The notes under the pieces: generated by a model
Databases searched by the model: none
Told to the model about the DNA's origin: nothing
Seen by the model: only the letters and a program-made list of their open reading frames with translations
Shown: positions 21,736 to 27,195 of the stretch, piece by piece
Layout of the letters: each line of letters begins with the position of its first letter
How positions within the stretch are numbered: position 1 is the stretch's first letter
Made by a program: the position numbers and the translations under genes
Assembly (NCBI GenBank): GCA_035628035.1
Contig: DASPKS010000005.1
Span: 1 to 27,195 of the forward strand
Reading direction: 5' to 3'
Length of the DNA: 27,195 bases
From: DASPKS01 sp035628035
GTDB lineage: Bacteria > Bacteroidota > Rhodothermia > Rhodothermales > Rubricoccaceae

Positions 21736-23823
21736 TTGCCCAACCGGCTCGCCCAGTCCAGCAGCCCCTACCTCCTCCAGCACGCCGACAACCCGGTGGA
21801 CTGGCGGCCCTGGGGCGACGAGGCCTTTGAGGAGGCGCGGCGGCTCGACCGGCCCGTCTTCCTCTCCATCGGCTACGCGACGTGCCACTGGTGCCACGTG
21901 ATGGCGCACGAGTCGTTCGAGGATGAGGAGGTGGCGCGGCTCATGAACGACGCGTTCGTGAACGTGAAGATGGACCGCGAGGAGCACCCCGACGTCGACG
22001 CCGTGTACATGGCGGCGTGCCAGGCCGTCACAGGGCACGGCGGCTGGCCCCTCACCGTGCTCCTCACCCCGGACCGCCAGCCCTTCTTCGTGGCGACGTA
22101 CCTCCCGAAGGAGAGCCGGAGTGGGCGGCTCGGGATGCTCGACCTCGTCCCCCGCGTGCAGCAGCTCTGGGCCGAGGAGCGCGAGGGCCTCCACCGCTCC
22201 GCCGAAGACCTGACGGGCGCCGTGCGCGGGCTCTTCGCCGAGCGCGCCGCCGGGCAGGCCCTCACCCCGGAGGTGCTCGACCGCGCCTTCACTCAGCTCC
22301 GGGCGCGGTTCGACGCCGAGTTCGGCGGGTTCGGCGGCGCCCCGAAGTTCCCCACCGCCCACGTCCTCCTCTTCCTCCTCCGCTACTGGAAGCGCGCCGG
22401 CGAGGGGCAGGCGCTCGGGATGGTCGAGAAGACCCTCCGCGCGATGCGGCGCGGCGGGCTGTGGGACCACGTCGGCTACGGGTTCCACCGGTACTCGACC
22501 GACCAGCGGTGGCTCCTCCCGCACTTCGAGAAGATGCTCTACGACCAGGCGATGGCCACGCTCGCCGCCGTCGAGACCGCCCGCGCCTCGGGTGATGCCT
22601 GGTACCGCACCATCGCCGAGCAGACGCTGACGTACGTCGAGCGCGACCTCTCGGCGCCGGAGGGCGGGTTCTTCTCGGCCGAGGACGCCGACTCGCTCAA
22701 CCGGGAGGGCCACATGGAGGAGGGAGCCTTCTACGTGTGGACCGAGGACGAGCTGAGTGAGATCCTGGGTCCTGACGACTTCCGCTTCGCCCGGGCCATC
22801 TGGGCGACGGTGCCGGAAGGCAACTTCCTCGAGGAAGCGACGCGCCGCCTCACCGGCGCCAACATCCTCCACCACCCCGAGCCGCTGCCCGACCTCGCCG
22901 TGCGGATGGGGATGGGGGAGGGGGCGCTCCGGGATCGCATCGAGGCGCTGCGCCAGCCGCTCTTCATCGCCCGGAGTGCTCGACCGCGCCCCCTCCTCGA
23001 CGACAAGGTGCTCACCGACTGGAACGGGCTGATGATCGCGGCCTTCTCCCGCGCCGCCCGCGCCTTCGGCAACCCCGACTACGCCGCCCGCGCCGCCCGC
23101 GCCGCAGACTTCTTGCTCCAGACGATGCGGACGCCCGATGGCGGGCTCTACCACCGCTACCGCAACGGCGAAACTGGCCTCCCCGGTCTCCTTGACGACT
23201 ACGCCTTCCTCGTGTGGGGGCTCATCGAGGTGTACCAGGCGGCGTTCGACGAGCGCCACCTCGCCGAGGCCCTCGCGCTCCACGACCAGATGCGCGAGCG
23301 GTTCGGCGACCCCGCCGGCGGCTACTTCACCTCCGAGGCCGGCCGCGCCGACCTCATCGCGCGCCCGAAGGAGTTCTACGACGGCGCGATCCCCTCGGGC
23401 AACGCCGTCGCCATGCAGAACGGGTACCGGCTGGCGCGGATGACGGGGCGCACCGAGCTGGAGCAGGAGGCCGAGCGGGTTGGCGCGGCGGCCGCCGAGA
23501 TCGCCGTCCACCCGGCCAGCCACGCCTACTTCATGGTCGCCGCCGACTTTGCCATCGGGCCGAGCATCGAGGTGGTCATTGCCGGCGAGCGCGGGGCCGA
23601 GGACACGACGACGATGCTCGACCGACTCGGGCGCGTCTACACCCCCAACGCCGTCACGCTGCTGCGCGCGCCGGGGGAGGGGCCCGCTCCCATCGCCGCC
23701 CTCGCGCCGTTCACTGAAGCACAGACCGCGCGGGGCGGACAGGCGACGGCCTACGTGTGCCAGAACCAGGCGTGCCAGCAGCCGACGACCGACCCGAACG
23801 AGCTCGTTCGGCAGGTGAGTTGA
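21736..23823 (+). CDS. Thioredoxin domain-containing protein, DUF255/YyaL (SPATA20-like)
   Basis: The 695-residue protein starts at TTG 21736; the family N-terminus NRLAxSxSPYLLQHADNPVDW follows directly, which fixes the start. The thioredoxin-like domain (1-~170) holds the motif CHWCH with Cys50 and Cys53, then MAHESFEDEEVA, KMDREEHPDVD and GGWPLTVLLTP. The rest (~180-695) is an (alpha/alpha)6-like glycosidase fold, with blocks GGFGGAPKFPT, HFEKMLYDQA, GGFFSAEDADS, DDKVLTDWNGLMI and GLLDDYAFL. The biochemical function of the family is unsettled. The stop TGA overlaps the TTG of the next gene (TTGA), which points to translational coupling. Confidence 0.94.
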   Translation: MPNRLAQSSSPYLLQHADNPVDWRPWGDEAFEEARRLDRPVFLSIGYATCHWCHVMAHESFEDEEVARLMNDAFVNVKMDREEHPDVDAVYMAACQAVTGHGGWPLTVLLTPDRQPFFVATYLPKESRSGRLGMLDLVPRVQQLWAEEREGLHRSAEDLTGAVRGLFAERAAGQALTPEVLDRAFTQLRARFDAEFGGFGGAPKFPTAHVLLFLLRYWKRAGEGQALGMVEKTLRAMRRGGLWDHVGYGFHRYSTDQRWLLPHFEKMLYDQAMATLAAVETARASGDAWYRTIAEQTLTYVERDLSAPEGGFFSAEDADSLNREGHMEEGAFYVWTEDELSEILGPDDFRFARAIWATVPEGNFLEEATRRLTGANILHHPEPLPDLAVRMGMGEGALRDRIEALRQPLFIARSARPRPLLDDKVLTDWNGLMIAAFSRAARAFGNPDYAARAARAADFLLQTMRTPDGGLYHRYRNGETGLPGLLDDYAFLVWGLIEVYQAAFDERHLAEALALHDQMRERFGDPAGGYFTSEAGRADLIARPKEFYDGAIPSGNAVAMQNGYRLARMTGRTELEQEAERVGAAAAEIAVHPASHAYFMVAADFAIGPSIEVVIAGERGAEDTTTMLDRLGRVYTPNAVTLLRAPGEGPAPIAALAPFTEAQTARGGQATAYVCQNQACQQPTTDPNELVRQVS

Positions 23824-24491
23824 CGCGTACCGCGAAAACGCTCGCGCCGCTGCCCGCCGCCTACTTCGTGCGGCCCACGCTGGAGGTGGCGCGCGACCTC
23901 CTCGGCAAGCTGCTCGTCCACGATGAGCCCGAGGCAGGCCGGCTCATCGGGCGCATCGTCGAGACGGAGGGGTACACCGCCGACGACCCGGCCATGCACG
24001 GGTGGAAGGCGCAATTCGGGCCCGACGGCCGCGTGATGCCCGTCGGCCGGGCGGCCGCGCTGTTCGGCCCGCCGGGCACGGCGTACGTCTACCTCATCTA
24101 CTACACGAGCTGGCTCCTCAACGTCGTCACCGAGCCGGAGGGCACCGCCGGGGCCGTGCTCATCCGCGCGGTTGAGCCCGTGGAGGGCGAGGCCGCGATG
24201 GCCGAGCGGCGACCGGCGATCCGCCGCGCGGCGGACCTCACGAACGGCCCGGGCAAGCTCGCCCAGGCCTTCGGCGTGGACGGCCGCCATCACGGGAGCG
24301 ACCTCACGAAGCCCCCACTCTTCTTCGCCGACGATGGCGCGCCGCCGCCCGGCGTAGCCACCTCCAGCCGTATCGGGCTCACGCGCGGGATCGACCGGCC
24401 CAACCGGTTCTACGTCCCCCGCCACCCCTACGTCTCGCCGGGCCCGCCGAGCGACCTCCGCGTCGCGCGCCGCACCAAGCGGAGCCGGTAA
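23820..24491 (+). CDS. 3-methyladenine DNA glycosylase (AAG/MPG family)
   Basis: The 223-residue enzyme removes alkylated purines from DNA in base excision repair. The TTG at 23820 overlaps the preceding stop and gives the expected N-terminus (APLPAAYFVRPTLEVARDLLGKLLVH). An upstream GTG would add 21 residues that lie inside the previous gene. Family features are IVETEGYTADDPAMHG (with the catalytic Glu and the His), LFGPPGTAYVYLIYY, LLNVVTEPEGTAGAVLIRAVEP and NGPGKLAQAFGV. The usual YGMHxCLNVV segment reads YYTSWLLNVV here, an unusual variant, but the flipped-base-stacking tyrosine and Asn101 are kept. It probably shares a transcript with the DUF255 gene. Confidence 0.9.
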   Translation: MTRTAKTLAPLPAAYFVRPTLEVARDLLGKLLVHDEPEAGRLIGRIVETEGYTADDPAMHGWKAQFGPDGRVMPVGRAAALFGPPGTAYVYLIYYTSWLLNVVTEPEGTAGAVLIRAVEPVEGEAAMAERRPAIRRAADLTNGPGKLAQAFGVDGRHHGSDLTKPPLFFADDGAPPPGVATSSRIGLTRGIDRPNRFYVPRHPYVSPGPPSDLRVARRTKRSR

Positions 24492-24497
24492 ACGACA

Positions 24498-24528
24498 GCC
24501 GCCTCCCCGCGACGCGCGAGGAGGCGGC
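24498..24528. terminator. Hairpin between convergent genes, possible terminator
   Basis: GCCGCCTCC (24498-24506) pairs perfectly with GGAGGCGGC (24520-24528) around a 13-base loop. It is centred between the convergent glycosylase and DUF4097 stops. No T run follows, so termination is inferred from position. Confidence 0.45.
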
Positions 24529-24553
24529 CTGTAGCGCGCGGCGCTTGAACAAA

Positions 24554-25891
24554 TCAGTTCGCCATCAGCGAGATGGAGCCGCTGCTGGTGGAGACGCTCA
24601 CGTCGGGCCCGCCGCCGCCGAGGCGGCCACTGGCGCCGCGCCGGTTCTGCGTACCCCGGAAGGCGAGGGCGCGGTCGAGGTCGATGGACCCTCCGCTGAG
24701 GCTCACGTCGGCACCGGTCCCGCGCGGGAGGCTCAGCGACACGTCGCCGCTGGCCGTGGAGACCTCGATGGGCGCGCCGCGCCGGAACTCCGCCGACACG
24801 TCGCCGGAGGCCGTCGAGGCCTCGAATCGGGCCACGTCGACCGTGCCGAGCGAGACGTCGCCGGAGGCCGTCGAGATGTTCACCTCGCGGCCGCCGAGGT
24901 GGCTCACGGCCAGGTCGCCTGAGGCGGTGCTGATGGAGCGGACGTTGTCGAGGCGCTCGGCGCTCACGTCGCCGGAGGCCGTCGAGATCGAGACGGGCCC
25001 GCCGTGGATCACGCCGATGGCGAGGTCGCCGGAGGCCGTCGAGATCGTGGCCTCGCCGTGGAGGCGGTCAAGCCGGAGGTCGCCCGAGGCCGTGCCGAGC
25101 TCGGCGTCGAACTCCTCCGGGATGCGGATGACGACGGTGTACGCCGCCTCGACGTTGCGCGGGCGCACCGACGGCCGGCTGTTCCGCTGCTGCGTGCGGA
25201 CGTGGAGCACGCCGCCGCCGTAGCTCGCCTCGAACCGGCGCCGCTCGAACTCGCTCCGCGCGTCGCGGCCCCGCCCGCGCACAGTGACACTGGCCTCGTT
25301 GCCGCGCGTCGGCTCGACGATCACGTCCTCCGAAGAAAGCGCGACGCGGAGGACGTCGCCGGCGCGCACGCGGAAGCGCCGCTCGTAGAGCACCTCGTCG
25401 CGCGTCGAGCGCGAAACGGAGGTGGCCGCCACGGGGGCGAGGGTGAGCCCCATCACCTGCGCGCGCGGCGCGCGGCGGCGCTCGCGCTCCACCTCACGGC
25501 GCGCCTCCTCCATCTCGCGGTGCGCCTCCTCCACCGCCCGGCGTGCTTCTTCGGTGGCCTCCCGGTGCGCGGCCTCGATCTCACGGCGCGCCTCCTCGGG
25601 CAGACTGGGCGGGAGCGGGGGCATCGGGGGAAGGGGAGGCGGCGGGGGAGGAGGAGGTGGGGGCGGCGCGATCCCCTCCATCGCGAGGTCCTCCTCAAGG
25701 TCCACGTCTACGTCCACGTCGAAGTCGTGGTCGTGGTCGTGGTCGAAGTCGTGCTCGTGGCGGTGGGCGAACCGGTCGTGGAGGCCCTCGAAGAAGCCCT
25801 GGGCGGCGTGGCTGAGGCGGACAGCGGCGACGGCCGCCAGGAGGATCACGAGCACGCCGATGGCGACGCGCTGGAAGCGACTGGGAGGCAT
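24554..25891 (-). CDS. DUF4097-family repeat protein with signal/anchor, His-Asp and proline tracts
   Basis: The 445-residue protein has, in order: an N-terminal hydrophobic helix (9-25), a His/Asp-rich stretch (43-68, alternating HD and DV), eleven consecutive prolines (76-86), a charged helical region rich in Glu, Arg and Ala (~99-140) that should form a coiled coil, and a beta-rich C-terminal half. The C-terminal half contains the DUF4097 signature as seven T-A-S-G-D repeats every 18-19 residues, typical of a stacked right-handed beta-helix, and ends SSGSISLMAN. DUF4097 proteins are predicted surface or periplasmic adhesin-like proteins of unknown function. The His/Asp tract may bind metal; the proline run would need EF-P for translation. 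The start at 25891 is chosen for the hydrophobic helix that follows it. Confidence 0.86.
   Translation of the reverse strand: MPPSRFQRVAIGVLVILLAAVAAVRLSHAAQGFFEGLHDRFAHRHEHDFDHDHDHDFDVDVDVDLEEDLAMEGIAPPPPPPPPPPPLPPMPPLPPSLPEEARREIEAAHREATEEARRAVEEAHREMEEARREVERERRRAPRAQVMGLTLAPVAATSVSRSTRDEVLYERRFRVRAGDVLRVALSSEDVIVEPTRGNEASVTVRGRGRDARSEFERRRFEASYGGGVLHVRTQQRNSRPSVRPRNVEAAYTVVIRIPEEFDAELGTASGDLRLDRLHGEATISTASGDLAIGVIHGGPVSISTASGDVSAERLDNVRSISTASGDLAVSHLGGREVNISTASGDVSLGTVDVARFEASTASGDVSAEFRRGAPIEVSTASGDVSLSLPRGTGADVSLSGGSIDLDRALAFRGTQNRRGASGRLGGGGPDVSVSTSSGSISLMAN
24741..25098 (-). repeat. Seven tandem repeats coding TASGD in the DUF4097 gene
   Basis: On the plus strand the motif (A)(C/G)GTCGCC(G/T)GAGGCCGT(C/G) recurs with starts near 24741, 24798, 24855, 24912, 24966, 25023 and 25077. 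The period is 57 or 54 bases (19 or 18 codons). The core is conserved at DNA level while the sequence between is diverse, as expected for coils of a beta-helix rather than recent tandem duplication. Confidence 0.85.
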
Positions 25892-26103
25892 AGCGAGGAG
25901 GCGGGGAAGGAGGGAGGGCGCCCGCGTGCAGGGCAGGGGATGCGGGCCGCTACGGGCTCGCCGCCCGGGAGGTTGCGGCCGGGCGCGTGCCCGGTGAACG
26001 AACGAGAAGGTAGGGTGCGTACGCCTTCTCACCCCATCCTTCACCGCCTGCCGGGAGGCCGCTCCGTAGCTTCCTCGCCCGTTTCCAGCCGTTTCCGGCC
26101 CCG

Positions 26104-27195
26104 ATGCCCGACCGCCCCTCGACCGCCGCCGAGATCCGCCAAGCCTTCCTCGACTTCTTCCGCGAGAAGGAGCACGCCGTCGTGCCGAGCGCCTCGCTCG
26201 TCCCCCACGACGACCCCACGCTCCTCTTCACCAACGCGGGGATGAACCAGTTCAAGGACGTGTTCCTCGGGACGGGGAAGCGGCCCTACACCCGCGCGGC
26301 CGACACGCAGAAGTGCCTCCGCGTCTCGGGCAAGCACAACGACCTCGAAGAGGTGGGCGTCGACACGTACCACCACACCTTCTTCGAGATGCTCGGCAAC
26401 TGGAGCTTCGGCGACTACTTCAAGCGCGAGGCGATCCGGTGGGCGTGGGAGCTGTTGGTGGAGCGGTGGGGGCTCGACCCCGACCGGCTCTACGCCACCG
26501 TGCACCAGGGCGACGAGGCGCTCGGGCTCGAAGCCGATACGGAGGCCGCCGACCTCTGGAAGAGCGAGACGACGATCCCCCACGACCACGTCCTCTTCCA
26601 GCCGACGAAGGACAACTTCTGGATGATGGGCGACACCGGCCCCTGTGGGCCGTGCTCGGAGATCCACGTCGACCTCCGCTCGGACGAGGAGCGCGCGGCC
26701 TCGCCCGGCGCGGCGCTCGTCAACGCCGGCGACCCCCGCGTGATGGAGATCTGGAACCTCGTCTTCATCCAGTACAACGCGCAGGGCGACGGGCGGCTGG
26801 AGCCGCTCGCGGCGAAGCACGTCGACACCGGGATGGGGTTCGAGCGGGTCTGCGCCGTGCTCCTGGGGAAGTCGAGCAACTACGACACCGACCTCTTCCA
26901 GAACCTCCTCGCCGCGCTCCCGCCGCTCGCGCCGGGCGTGCCGGCCTACGACGAGGCCGACGAGCGGCAGCAGGTGGCGATGCGCGTCATCGCCGACCAC
27001 CTCCGCGCGCTCGCGTTCTCCATCGCCGACGGGGCGCTGCCCGGCAACACCGGGCGCGAGCGAGGGGAACGCGGCGAGGAGGTTCTGAAAGAGGTCGGTG
27101 TCGTAGTTGCTCGACTTCCCCTGGAGCACGGCGCACATCTGCTCGAACCCCATCCCGGTGTCGACGTGCTTCGCCGCGAGCGGCTCCAGCCGCCC
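26104..27195 (+). CDS. alaS: Alanyl-tRNA synthetase, N-terminal catalytic part (partial, with foreign tail)
   Basis: The enzyme charges tRNA-Ala. From ATG 26104 the N-terminal class II catalytic domain is clear: SLVPHDDPTLLFTNAGMNQFKDVFLG, RAADTQKCLRVSGKHNDLEEVG, HHTFFEMLGNWSFGDYFKREAI, GPCGPCSEIH, VEIWNLVF-like VMEIWNLVFIQYN, and the motif 3 region KHVDTGMGFER. Good AlaRS sequence runs to DGALPGNTG, ending at 27054. After that the frame stays open to the edge, but the encoded tail is not AlaRS. Bases ~27047-27195 are an inverted copy of another alaS segment (26791-26939) and are probably not part of a real gene. The missing rest should carry tRNA-binding and editing domains. Confidence 0.93.
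   Translation, partial: MPDRPSTAAEIRQAFLDFFREKEHAVVPSASLVPHDDPTLLFTNAGMNQFKDVFLGTGKRPYTRAADTQKCLRVSGKHNDLEEVGVDTYHHTFFEMLGNWSFGDYFKREAIRWAWELLVERWGLDPDRLYATVHQGDEALGLEADTEAADLWKSETTIPHDHVLFQPTKDNFWMMGDTGPCGPCSEIHVDLRSDEERAASPGAALVNAGDPRVMEIWNLVFIQYNAQGDGRLEPLAAKHVDTGMGFERVCAVLLGKSSNYDTDLFQNLLAALPPLAPGVPAYDEADERQQVAMRVIADHLRALAFSIADGALPGNTGRERGERGEEVLKEVGVVVARLPLEHGAHLLEPHPGVDVLRRERLQPP
26791..26939 (+). repeat. Left arm of alaS inverted duplication
   Basis: These 149 bases inside alaS encode GRLEPLAAKHVDTGMGFERV and onward. They match the reverse complement of the window end with about 10 mismatches. Confidence 0.9.
27047..27195 (-). repeat. Right arm: inverted, diverged copy of an alaS segment at the window end
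   Basis: Read on the minus strand, the last 149 bases encode GRLEPLAAKHVDTGMGFEQM, CAVLQGKSSNYDTDLFQNLL and AAFPSLAPG. The left arm has ERV-CAVLLGK-...-ALPPLAPG. The sequence is about 93% identical to 26791-26939 in the opposite orientation, with all changes compatible with a working AlaRS. It is therefore real AlaRS sequence, from a relative or a second allele, joined backwards. The join lies at ACACCGGGCGCGAG. Confidence 0.9.

Noticed and set aside
21451..23523. A 690-codon minus-strand frame opposite the DUF255 gene
   Set aside because: It is the complement of a clearly conserved protein and has no family similarity.
24741..25098. CRISPR-like evenly spaced repeats
   Set aside because: They are in-frame codons for TASGD in a conserved protein, with 54/57-base periods and no unrelated spacers.
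26041..27153. A 370-codon minus-strand frame opposite alaS that begins with good AlaRS peptide
   Set aside because: Only the first ~45 codons match AlaRS, because of the inverted duplicate; the rest is antisense to alaS, so it is not a gene.

Overview
The window looks like a chromosomal contig from a GC-rich member of the Rhodothermia (Bacteroidota/Rhodothermota, the Salinibacter-Rubricoccus-Rubrivirga side). The clues are a type IX secretion (Por) sorting domain, a GT117/DUF2723 membrane glycosyltransferase, the bacillithiol enzyme BshA, a 31-residue COX24/bS22-type ribosomal miniprotein typical of Bacteroidota, GTG/TTG starts in GC-rich genes and weak Shine-Dalgarno signals. The lineage is an inference from gene content, not from a database search. 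I see no phage, IS element, CRISPR array, tRNA or rRNA.

Layout: the left edge cuts an M1 aminopeptidase (minus). Next comes a decayed FKBP tail, then tmRNA (ssrA, minus) with its own terminator, then a small lipoprotein (minus). About 500 bases without a gene follow; they hold a strong minus-strand terminator and perhaps an undescribed RNA. A plus-strand run carries the bS22-like miniprotein, a YtxH protein, a YaaA-family protein and uridine kinase. It meets a minus-strand operon of GT117 transferase, biotin ligase and type III pantothenate kinase. A plus-strand T9SS cargo gene then converges on a minus block of LptF/G-like permease, RsmI and a thioredoxin-like lipoprotein. A metallo-beta-lactamase hydrolase (plus) converges on a minus pair of BshA and an uncharacterised protein that I read as a kinase-fold enzyme. 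An outer-membrane barrel (plus) converges on a baeRF (eRF1-like) gene. An EEP-family lipoprotein and a SleB-type hydrolase (both minus) follow. A roughly 400-base regulatory-looking gap leads into pdxB, a DUF255 thioredoxin protein and a 3-methyladenine DNA glycosylase (all plus). A DUF4097 repeat protein (minus) and the start of alaS (plus) end the window.

Most genes are housekeeping: cofactors (CoaX, BirA, PdxB, BshA), ribosome function and rescue (tmRNA, RsmI, AlaRS, bS22-like, baeRF) and envelope biogenesis (LptF/G-like, GT117, T9SS cargo, barrel, lipoproteins).

The most striking structural signal is at the right edge. The last ~149 bases are an inverted, ~93% identical but not identical copy of an alaS segment lying about 110 bases upstream, so alaS turns back on itself. 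The two arms encode slightly different AlaRS peptides, which suggests a chimeric join between related genomes or an assembly fault at a contig end. The best candidates for new biology are the kinase-like protein next to BshA, the unassigned minus-strand RNA region near 2.2-2.6 kb, and the cluster of GGTGT/ACACC half-sites in front of pdxB.
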